A DNA stretch of 7,782 nucleotides. It comes from Bacteroidales bacterium (lineage in GTDB: Bacteria; Bacteroidota; Bacteroidia; Bacteroidales; UBA932). The first letter of the stretch is position 1; the number at the start of each line of letters is the position of its first letter. Made by a program: the position numbers and the translations under genes. The DNA lies in assembly GCA_017538685.1 (NCBI GenBank), contig JAFYIK010000006.1:1-7782 (forward strand). Direction: 5' to 3'. Shown here piece after piece: positions 1-5,712 of this stretch. Below the pieces are notes generated by a model. It ran no database searches, was not told the DNA's origin, and saw only the letters and a program-made list of their open reading frames with translations.

Positions 1-64
1 CGTCTATGTCTCCGCCGAGGAGCAGGAGGACTTCCAGATGCAGATCGGCAAGGTCTACGTCGGA
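1..64 (+). repeat. Diverged direct copy of S41 peptidase bases 510-573
   Basis: Bases 1-64 align without gaps to bases 510-573 inside the S41 peptidase gene, with about 8 mismatches (56/64 identical). The encoded peptides agree at 19 of 21 residues, and most differences are third-position. Similarity stops after the shared codons for GKVY-x-G, where this copy continues into the U32-type domain and the other continues into the PDZ domain. The copies are 509 bases apart. The divergence shows this is not the same molecule read twice. Confidence 0.85.
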
Positions 65-307
65 AGGGTCACGAACTGGTTCGACCGCATCGGCGTGGCT
101 GAAATCACGGTGGAGAGCACCCCGTTGAAGATGGGCGACCGCGTGCTGATCATCGGCCGCACGACCGGCGTGGAAGAACTGACCGTGGACGATATGCGGG
201 TGGAGTTCGAACCCGCCGCGCAGGCGCCGAAAGGCGTCCGCTGCTCGCTCGCGGTCCCGCACAAAGTGCACCGTGGGGATAAAGTCTACAAATGGGAAGA
301 AGTATGA
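2..307 (+). CDS. U32-peptidase-type C-terminal domain ORF, 5' end outside window, chimeric N-terminal part
   Basis: The reading frame is open from base 2 to the TGA at 305-307, giving 101 visible residues. From about residue 21 (GRVTNWFDRIGVAEI) the protein looks like the small EF-Tu-domain-2-like beta-barrel that closes Bacteroidota U32 family peptidases: a VTNYF-like opening, LKMGDRVLIIGRTTGV, and an ending of the HRGDKVYKW type. That domain probably binds substrate or RNA; I infer no catalysis from it. The preceding residues (VYVSAEEQEDFQMQIGKVY) do not belong to this family. They are nearly identical to an internal segment of the S41 peptidase encoded just downstream. An ATG at base 38 could start an 89-residue stand-alone protein, but the frame is open and S41-like upstream of it, so I treat the gene as 5' partial. 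It overlaps the next gene by ATGA (304-307), which suggests translational coupling. Domain assignment is fairly sure; the true gene structure is not. Confidence 0.68.
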   Translation, partial: VYVSAEEQEDFQMQIGKVYVGRVTNWFDRIGVAEITVESTPLKMGDRVLIIGRTTGVEELTVDDMRVEFEPAAQAPKGVRCSLAVPHKVHRGDKVYKWEEV

Positions 308-1794
308 AACGCACATTCATAATTATCGCGCTCGCGCTGCTCACTCTGACCGCCGGCGCCGAATCGAAGAATTTCAAGCTTGGGAAGTGGGTGGAAATCC
401 ACAACGCCATCCTCAAGGAGCTCGGCCGCTCCTACGTGGACACGCTCCCGGTCGACAGGATGGAACGCGCCGCCATCGACGCTATGCTGGCGACCCTCGA
501 CCCGTACACCGTCTATGTGTCCGAAGAGGAACAGGAGGACTTCCAGATGCAGATAGGGAAGGTCTATGGCGGAGTCGGCGCCGTCATCTACAAGCCTGAA
601 CTGGACGGCAACGTCGTGATCAACGAGCCCTATGCCGGTTCGCCGGCCGTGAAAGCTGGCCTTCGCTGCGGAGACGAAATCCTATCGATCAACGGCGAAA
701 GCGTCCACGGCCAGGACAGCAAGACCTGCTCGGACAAGATGCGCGGAGCTCCGGGCACGGATGTGCATTTCCTCGTGAAACGGGTCTACGAACGCGACAC
801 CGTGGAGGTAGTTGTCACCCGCGAGAAGATCCATCTTCCGGACGTGGAATATGCCGGTATGCTCGATGCCACGACGGGCTATATTGCCCAAAGCGGCTTC
901 ACCGAGGGCGTGTCGGACGAAATACGCGAGCAGATCATTGCCCTGAAAAAGCAGGGAATGAAGAGGCTCGTCCTCGACCTTCGCGGCAACGGCGGCGGCC
1001 TGATGCAGGAAGCTATCAGGATAGTCTCGCTCTTCGTGCCGCGCGGTTCGGTGGTGGTCACGGCTAAGGGCCGCGATCCGCAGGATGTGGACATCTACCG
1101 CACCTTCGAGGCGCCGGTCGACACGAAGCTCCCGCTCATAGTTCTCGTCGACTCCGGCACAGCCTCGTCGTCAGAGATCGTGAGCGGCGCGCTCCAGGAC
1201 CTCGACCGCGCCACCATTATGGGCCGCCGTACCTTCGGAAAAGGCCTCATCCAGAGCATCAAACCCCTGCCGTACGGCGGACAGCTCAAGGTCACGGTCG
1301 GGAAGTACTACACCCCTTCCGGCCGCTGCGTGCAGGCGATCGACTACTCCCACCGCAATGCGGACGGCAGCGTGTCGCACATCCCCGATTCGCTCACGCA
1401 CGAGTTCCGCACCAAAGGCGGAAGGATAGTGCGCGACGGCGGCGGCATCACCCCGGATGTGGAACTGGAAGCTCCTAAGTACGATGATATAGTCTACACG
1501 CTCGCGATGCGGGGCATTATCGAGCAGTATGTGCTGAAATATGTCGTGGAGCACGAATCCATCGCGCCGGTGGAAACTTTCGTTCTGGACGATTATGATG
1601 GATTTCTCGCCTTCGCCGCCGGGAAACTGCCGGACGCCGACAAACCGAAACTGGAGAGTCTTGTCCGCGAGCAGATAGTTCCGCTCATCGAAGAAGAGAT
1701 AGTCGTGCGTTACTACTACCAGGCCGCCGGAGTGCAGCTTCGCCTTCGCTATGACAATGAACTTAAAACCGCTTTGATCAGTCCGACAATATGA
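304..1794 (+). CDS. S41 family C-terminal processing peptidase (PDZ + protease), exported
   Basis: A 496-residue serine protease of the Prc/CtpA type, which cleaves proteins near their C-termini in the periplasm. The start at 304 is chosen over the in-frame ATG at 292 because it begins a clean signal peptide (MKRTFIIIALALLTLTAGA, probable cleavage after AGA) and overlaps the upstream stop as ATGA. A helical N-terminal stretch with LDPYTVYVS (about residues 68-76) leads into a PDZ domain (about 90-175) with GSPAVKAGLRCGDEILSING. The peptidase domain follows (about 185-375). The SGTASSSEI motif places the nucleophile at Ser288, and TFGKG places the general-base Lys at 313, the 25-residue spacing known from E. 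coli Prc (S452/K477). A charged helical C-terminal region (about 405-496) completes it, a usual layout for Bacteroidota members. It overlaps rdgB by ATGA (1791-1794), implying one operon. The substrate is unknown. Confidence 0.95.
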   Translation: MKRTFIIIALALLTLTAGAESKNFKLGKWVEIHNAILKELGRSYVDTLPVDRMERAAIDAMLATLDPYTVYVSEEEQEDFQMQIGKVYGGVGAVIYKPELDGNVVINEPYAGSPAVKAGLRCGDEILSINGESVHGQDSKTCSDKMRGAPGTDVHFLVKRVYERDTVEVVVTREKIHLPDVEYAGMLDATTGYIAQSGFTEGVSDEIREQIIALKKQGMKRLVLDLRGNGGGLMQEAIRIVSLFVPRGSVVVTAKGRDPQDVDIYRTFEAPVDTKLPLIVLVDSGTASSSEIVSGALQDLDRATIMGRRTFGKGLIQSIKPLPYGGQLKVTVGKYYTPSGRCVQAIDYSHRNADGSVSHIPDSLTHEFRTKGGRIVRDGGGITPDVELEAPKYDDIVYTLAMRGIIEQYVLKYVVEHESIAPVETFVLDDYDGFLAFAAGKLPDADKPKLESLVREQIVPLIEEEIVVRYYYQAAGVQLRLRYDNELKTALISPTI

Positions 1795-2387
1795 AATTAG
1801 TTTTTGCGACGGGGAATAAGGGGAAGCTTCGCGAGGCTTCCGAGATATTGGGCTCCCAATTCGACCTTCTGAGTTCGGCAGAGGCGGGAGTGACGGAAGA
1901 TGTCGAAGAGACTGGCGCGACCCTGGAAGAAAACAGCATAATCAAGGCGGAGTTTATCTATCAGCGTACCGGGCTGGATTGTTTCGCTGATGACACCGGG
2001 CTCGAAGTGGATGCGCTGGGCGGCGCGCCGGGCGTGTTCACCGCCCGCTATGCCGGCGAGGGCTGCTGCTTCGACGACAATATGAACAAGCTTCTCGCTG
2101 AACTCGCCAAACTCGGACCTTCAGTATCGCGTAAAGCTCGATTCCGCAGTGTCGTGACTCTCATCATCGGAGGCGAAAAGCATTTCTTTGAAGGCGTGAT
2201 GGAAGGCCGCATAGCCCTGCAGAAAGCAGGATGCGGCGGCTTCGGCTACGACCCGGTCTTCATCGCCGACGCCTACCCCGACCGCACAGTCGCCGAACTC
2301 CCCGAAGACGTCAAAAACGCCATCTCGCACCGTGGCCAGGCCCTTCGCGCTATGGCCGAATGGCTACACCGCGCCAAAATCGCCTGA
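1791..2387 (+). CDS. rdgB: RdgB/HAM1 non-canonical purine NTP pyrophosphatase
   Basis: A 198-residue cytoplasmic enzyme that hydrolyses dITP, ITP and XTP to monophosphates plus pyrophosphate, keeping deaminated purines out of DNA and RNA. Family motifs are complete: the N-terminal nucleotide-binding FATGNKGKLREA (residues 5-16), ETGATLEENSIIKA (40-53), the catalytic FADDTGLEVDALGGAPG (65-81; Asp68 matches E. coli RdgB Asp69), GFGYDP (150-155), and the C-terminal base-recognition ISHRGQAL (178-185). Length and motif order match E. coli RdgB closely, and no key residue is missing. The start ATG lies inside the stop of the S41 peptidase gene (ATGA), so expression is probably coupled to it. Its last codons run into the GGCGCC repeat array of the convergent intergenic region. 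Confidence 0.97.
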   Translation: MKLVFATGNKGKLREASEILGSQFDLLSSAEAGVTEDVEETGATLEENSIIKAEFIYQRTGLDCFADDTGLEVDALGGAPGVFTARYAGEGCCFDDNMNKLLAELAKLGPSVSRKARFRSVVTLIIGGEKHFFEGVMEGRIALQKAGCGGFGYDPVFIADAYPDRTVAELPEDVKNAISHRGQALRAMAEWLHRAKIA

Positions 2388-2498
2388 TTCGGCGCCAAAT
2401 CTCCCATTTTTCCTTCAATCGGCGCCTTTTTCATTCATTTTGGCGCCGATTCACTCATTTTTCTCTCTCCCGGCGCTATTTTATCCTAATTTGGCGAC
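2370..2498. repeat. Degenerate GGCGCC array with alternating 21/30-base spacing
   Basis: Copies or near-copies of the palindrome GGCGCC begin at 2370 (CGCGCC), 2391, 2421, 2442, 2472 (GGCGCT) and 2493 (GGCGAC). The intervals are 21, 30, 21, 30 and 21 bases, equal to a 51-base repeat holding two boxes. Units 2391-2441 and 2442-2492 are about two-thirds identical base for base. The spacers are strongly T/C-rich on the plus strand and carry CATTTTTC in the 30-base arms. The array starts in the last codons of rdgB and ends just before the recO stop codon, filling the 118-base convergent gap. Function is unknown. It may be a decayed tandem duplication, a set of protein-binding palindromes, or a bidirectional transcription barrier. 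Confidence 0.7.
2417..2461 (+). terminator. Candidate terminator hairpin after rdgB
   Basis: A perfect 10-base inverted repeat, AATCGGCGCC (2417-2426) and GGCGCCGATT (2442-2451), encloses a 15-base T-rich loop. After a short CACTCA gap it is followed by a T-run (about 2458-2462). Lying 30 bases after the rdgB stop, it could end the U32-S41-rdgB transcript. The T-run is not directly adjacent to the stem, and the stem bases are part of the GGCGCC array, so alternative pairings exist (for example GCGCCG 2443-2448 with CGGCGC 2471-2476). No good T-tract follows a stem on the minus strand for recO. Confidence 0.45.
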
Positions 2499-2505
2499 GA
2501 TTACA

Positions 2506-3156
2506 TTATGAGTAGAGTTCGCGCAAAACGGCGAGGGAGCGGATATTCAATCTGGTGTCCAGGTGGAAGGAAAGGTATTCCAAAAGGATGGAAGCGATGT
2601 CTGAGCGGCGGGCGCCGGAAAGGGGAAGGAGAAGTGCTGAGGAGCGGTCGAGGGTGAGGAGTTGGCGGATATCTTCCAGATGGTCTTCGGCGAAGGGCAT
2701 AATATCTTCAAGCCGGGGGCTGAATCCAAGGACGGAGCATAAATCCAACAGCCAGAGCAGGTGGAAATTGGCGAAGTCTTCGCCAAGGGCGTCGAGGGTG
2801 AGGATGCTCTGGCGGCACCAGTCGTAAAGGTCGACGGAATATTCCCCGTCGCGAAGGCAGCGGAAAAGAACCTCGCTGAGGAACATAGTCATAGTGTTTT
2901 TGCGCACATCGCTGCGTATGCCGCTCAGGGGATATTCGGTGCGAAGGGCGGAAACCCTCCAGAGATCCGAGAGGTGGTTGTCGCTGACCTCGCCGCTCAA
3001 AATGTTCAAAGGGAGGAACAAAGCCATCGAGGAAGACTTCGACACACTTACTATGAAACTGCGACGGCCGTACTCCGCACTTAGAGTGTGCAGCACGAGT
3101 GACTTTTCTCCGACCTTGGTCGTGCCGAGAATGATGAACTCCAGAGCCTGTTTCAT
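2506..3156 (-). CDS. recO: RecO, DNA repair and recombination mediator
   Basis: A 216-residue protein of the RecO family. RecO anneals single strands and, with RecR (and RecF), loads RecA onto SSB-coated DNA in gap repair. The N-terminal part (residues 1-75) is the OB-fold, with the family-like ILGTTKVGEKSLVLHTLSAE followed by YGRRSFIV. The rest is the all-helical domain, with FLSEVLFRCLRDGE (about 93-106), FHLLWLLDLCSVLGFSPRLE and the C-terminal LNIRSLAVLREL. I see no four-cysteine zinc site of the kind present in many RecO proteins; Bacteroidota RecO proteins, as I recall, often lack it. The protein is slightly shorter than the usual 230-250 residues. It starts one base after the stop of the upstream transporter gene, so the two are co-transcribed. 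It converges on rdgB. Confidence 0.9.
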   Translation of the reverse strand: MKQALEFIILGTTKVGEKSLVLHTLSAEYGRRSFIVSVSKSSSMALFLPLNILSGEVSDNHLSDLWRVSALRTEYPLSGIRSDVRKNTMTMFLSEVLFRCLRDGEYSVDLYDWCRQSILTLDALGEDFANFHLLWLLDLCSVLGFSPRLEDIMPFAEDHLEDIRQLLTLDRSSALLLPLSGARRSDIASILLEYLSFHLDTRLNIRSLAVLRELYS

Positions 3157-3157
3157 A

Positions 3158-4006
3158 TTAAGTCCCGAGCATCAGGCAGACCATTCCGGCGAGCAGAAGC
3201 AATAAAGCGAACGCCTTGCCGCGAAGATTTTTCTCCTTGAAGATGATGGCGCCGAACACGAAGGTGACTATCACGGCCGCTCGGCGGACGATGCTGATCA
3301 CCGAGAGGAGCGCCCCCTCGCTGCCGAGAGCGAAGAAGTAGGCCATATCGGCTCCGGTGATAAGCAAAGCGGTGAGAAGGAGTATCCAGTCCCAGCGGAA
3401 TTTCGCGGTGCTGCGGGAAACGCCGCGTGAGACCACCAGATACAGTCCGACAACTATCGTAATATACAGATTGGTCCAGCTCTGCACGAACAGAGGGTGC
3501 ATCTGCACCATAATGTGTTTGTCGTAGAGCGCACTCGCGACCCCTGCCGCGATCGACACTGCGATCGCCACGTAGCCCTTGCGGCTGCCGGCTCCGGCGC
3601 GGTCCCGCCGCCCGGAAAAGCTCGTCAGCGCGATCGAGGCCAGCGCGAGCGCGACTCCCGCATACTGAAGCGCATTCAGTTTCTCCCCGAATATCAGCAG
3701 CGACAGGAGCACCACGAAGAACGGGCGCGTCGCCTTCAGCGGAGAGACCGTCGTGATAGGAAGGAGCTTGAGGGCGTACATTCCGCTGATCCACGACGCG
3801 CTCACCAGCACGGCCTTCGCCACCAGCATCAGGTGGTGCTCCCAGGGGCCGAAGTACAGGAAGAAGCAGGGCGACAGCAGGAGGGTGGAAATGGCGGTGG
3901 CGGCGAACAGAACTTCGATCGGACCGTTCTTCGCGAGAGCCTGTTTCTTGGTGATGTCGTAGAACCCAAGCAGCAGGGCGGAAAGGAGTGCAAGCCAAAG
4001 CCACAT
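3158..4006 (-). CDS. EamA/DMT-superfamily inner-membrane transporter
   Basis: A 282-residue protein with ten predicted membrane helices in two five-helix halves, the layout of the drug/metabolite transporter superfamily (EamA type). Helices lie roughly at residues 2-18, 30-53, 60-78, 88-106, 113-130, then a basic linker (RRDRAGAGSRKG, about 132-143), then 144-162, 173-193, 205-225, 234-255 and 262-280. Each half has the EamA signature before its last helix: TRPFFVVLLSLLIFGEK (93-109) and a second copy ending FKEK (256-259). Members export or import small metabolites, but the substrate cannot be told from sequence. It is the first gene of a two-gene unit with recO. Its start codon sits 68 bases from the divergent CotH gene, and a candidate promoter lies in that gap. 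The ATG at 4004-4006 gives a start directly into helix 1. Confidence 0.93.
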   Translation of the reverse strand: MWLWLALLSALLLGFYDITKKQALAKNGPIEVLFAATAISTLLLSPCFFLYFGPWEHHLMLVAKAVLVSASWISGMYALKLLPITTVSPLKATRPFFVVLLSLLIFGEKLNALQYAGVALALASIALTSFSGRRDRAGAGSRKGYVAIAVSIAAGVASALYDKHIMVQMHPLFVQSWTNLYITIVVGLYLVVSRGVSRSTAKFRWDWILLLTALLITGADMAYFFALGSEGALLSVISIVRRAAVIVTFVFGAIIFKEKNLRGKAFALLLLLAGMVCLMLGT

Positions 4007-4026
4007 AGCGGCGGAAATATTTTATC

Positions 4027-4058
4027 CAAAGTAAGCCAAAAAATCACTATCTTGCAAC
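4027..4058 (-). promoter_or_regulatory. Candidate Bacteroidota-type promoter for the EamA-recO unit
   Basis: Read on the minus strand, GTTG (4058-4055) is followed after 21 bases by TACTTTG (4033-4027), close to the Bacteroidota -33/-7 pattern TTTG-N19-21-TAnnTTTG. The -7 element ends 20 bases before the EamA start codon. The -7 box has only one unspecified base if TTTG is kept intact, so the match is imperfect. No experimental support is available from sequence. Confidence 0.4.
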
Positions 4059-4066
4059 TCCTTGCA
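4048..4066 (+). promoter_or_regulatory. Weak -7-like element and paired CTTGCA repeats before the CotH gene
   Basis: TATCTTG (4048-4054) resembles the TAnnTTTG -7 element of Bacteroidota and lies about 20 bases before the CotH start codon. I see no convincing TTTG at the expected upstream distance. The element overlaps a direct repeat, CTTGCA at 4051-4056 and again at 4061-4066, exactly 10 bases (about one helical turn) apart. The first copy also covers the -33-like box of the opposing promoter, so the two promoters share DNA in this 68-base gap. Confidence 0.3.
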
Positions 4067-4074
4067 CTTTTGCG

Positions 4075-5712
4075 ATGAAAAGATTTTCGCTCATAGTGGC
4101 GGCACTCGCCTCGCTGTTGTTCTTCTCCTGCCAGGAGAAGGAAGATGTTGTGGAGACAAGAACTCAGCCTTCCGGGTATATAGATTTCCTGATAGCGTAC
4201 AGGACCGGGATGACTTATTATGAGTACACCGCAGTCCCGAGCACCCTTCGCATCACCCTGGAGGACGACACGAAGATCAGGCTGAACACTGAGAATACGG
4301 TCTTCGAAGACTGCACCAACACAACTCCGAAAGTGGTCGCCTTCGACCAGCGCGGCATCTATATGGTCGGCGGAGAATCGGTGGGCGTAAAGCGCGATAC
4401 GAACCTGAAAGACGAGGACGCATTCCCTTTCTATGTGTATGTCGGCACAGACGGAATACACGTCCGCATCAGCAACGGAAACCACCTCCTCCTGAAGTAT
4501 AAGGAAAAACCTGAAGATCCCCCGGTGGTCCAGCCGGATCCCGAAACGCAAAAGGCCCTTCCTGTCATCTATCTGAGGACAAACGACGGCCAGAAGGTCA
4601 CCAGCAAGGTGGACTACAAAGACGGCACGATAGAAATCAGGGACCCCGACCATAAATACTGGGATACGGATGTGTTCACAAGCAAGATGCAGATCAGGGG
4701 CAGGGGAAACAGCACCTGGGACCCTTGGGGCAAGCCGAAACTCCCGTATATGATAAAGCTCGAGGAAAAAGCGCGCATCTTCAATATGAGCAACGACAAA
4801 TCGTGGAATCTGCTCGCAAACTGGGTGGACAAATCGCTGCTCCGAAACCGCGTGTGCTTCGAGCTCAGCAAAATCCTCGGTTTCTCGTGGACCCCGAAAG
4901 CGGTCCCGGTTGAGGTCTATTTCAACGGCGATTACGTAGGCCTGTACGACTTCGTCGAGCACAAGAAGGTCTCGCCCGAAAGGGTGAATATCAACGTGGA
5001 TGCCGGCGACTGTTACTTCGAAATAGAATCCAATATGGATGAACCGGTCTGCTGGGAAACAGAGCACGGTCATCCTATGATGTTCAAGGATCCCGAGTAC
5101 CCGAGCGCCGAGCAGCAGGCATATGCCAAGCAGTTCTTCAAGGACTTCGAGGATGCCCTCTGGGCCAAGCAGTTCCAGAGCGTCTACGACAATTACATAG
5201 ACGTGGATTCCTTCATCAATTACTTCATAGTGGAGGAATTCTCCAAGGATGTGGACGGAAATCTTCGCAAGAGCACCTTCCTCACCTTGCCCAAAGGCGG
5301 CAAGCTCGAGATGTACCACGTCTGGGACTTCGACATCTCCCTTGGCAACTGCGATTACTACGGCGACGGCAAGCAGCCCTGGGAAGGCTGGTGGACCAAG
5401 AATATGAACGGCCACGGCTGGGGCCACGGCTGGTACTACCGCCTCTTTATGGATGCGAACTTCACCAATATGGTCAAAAAGCGCTGGAACGAAATCTATC
5501 CCGAATTCCGCAATTTCTACTACCAGATAGACATAATGGTGGAGGAGATGGGCGACGCTCCCCAGCGCAACCACGACCGCTGGAAGAGGCTGAACACCTA
5601 CGACTGGCCGCAGTACAAAGTGACCGGTTCGTATCAGGGAGAGGTGGAGTGGCTTAAGGAAAACTACCGGAAGCGCCTCGACTGGATGAACACTAATATC
5701 AACGCGCTCTAA
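4075..5712 (+). CDS. CotH-kinase-family lipoprotein, probably surface-exposed
   Basis: A 545-residue lipoprotein. The N-terminus is a type II signal peptide with lipobox LFFSC (Cys19), followed by Gln-Glu-Lys-Glu-Asp, which resembles the lipoprotein export signals that send Bacteroidota lipoproteins to the outer face of the outer membrane. Residues 20-150 form a beta-rich region I do not recognise, with short Gly-containing hairpin motifs (AFDQRGIYMVGG, YVGTDGIHVRISNG). A Pro-rich linker (KPEDPPVVQPDPE) follows. The CotH domain begins near residue 160: RGRGNSTW (208-215), KSLLRNRVCFEL, VPVEVYFNGDYVGLYDFVEH and WDFDISLGN (Asp418 and Asp420, likely metal-binding). Bacillus CotH is an atypical protein kinase that phosphorylates spore-coat proteins; the role in non-sporulating Bacteroidota is not established. 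A Trp/Gly/His-rich loop (about 436-450) precedes the final helices. Its TAA stop directly abuts uvrA. Confidence 0.94.
   Translation: MKRFSLIVAALASLLFFSCQEKEDVVETRTQPSGYIDFLIAYRTGMTYYEYTAVPSTLRITLEDDTKIRLNTENTVFEDCTNTTPKVVAFDQRGIYMVGGESVGVKRDTNLKDEDAFPFYVYVGTDGIHVRISNGNHLLLKYKEKPEDPPVVQPDPETQKALPVIYLRTNDGQKVTSKVDYKDGTIEIRDPDHKYWDTDVFTSKMQIRGRGNSTWDPWGKPKLPYMIKLEEKARIFNMSNDKSWNLLANWVDKSLLRNRVCFELSKILGFSWTPKAVPVEVYFNGDYVGLYDFVEHKKVSPERVNINVDAGDCYFEIESNMDEPVCWETEHGHPMMFKDPEYPSAEQQAYAKQFFKDFEDALWAKQFQSVYDNYIDVDSFINYFIVEEFSKDVDGNLRKSTFLTLPKGGKLEMYHVWDFDISLGNCDYYGDGKQPWEGWWTKNMNGHGWGHGWYYRLFMDANFTNMVKKRWNEIYPEFRNFYYQIDIMVEEMGDAPQRNHDRWKRLNTYDWPQYKVTGSYQGEVEWLKENYRKRLDWMNTNINAL

Noticed and set aside
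292..303. Alternative upstream start for the S41 peptidase (ATG at 292)
   Set aside because: It would add MGRS before a clean signal peptide and lengthen the overlap with the preceding ORF. The ATG at 304 forms the same ATGA junction seen at the next gene boundary.
2231..2515. A plus-strand frame that reads the GGCGCC array as repeated Arg-Arg peptides
   Set aside because: Most of it overlaps rdgB in the wrong frame. The Arg-Arg periodicity simply reflects GGCGCC boxes spaced by multiples of three.
3153..4004. A 283-codon minus-strand frame within the EamA gene
   Set aside because: It lies in a shifted frame on the same strand and is Arg/Pro/Ser-rich without hydrophobic helices. The 3158-4006 frame gives a textbook ten-helix transporter.
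3829..5574. A 581-codon open frame on the minus strand opposite the CotH gene
   Set aside because: It also crosses the divergent promoter gap and the EamA gene in another frame, and shows no domain or signal peptide. It is a codon-bias shadow of the CotH gene.
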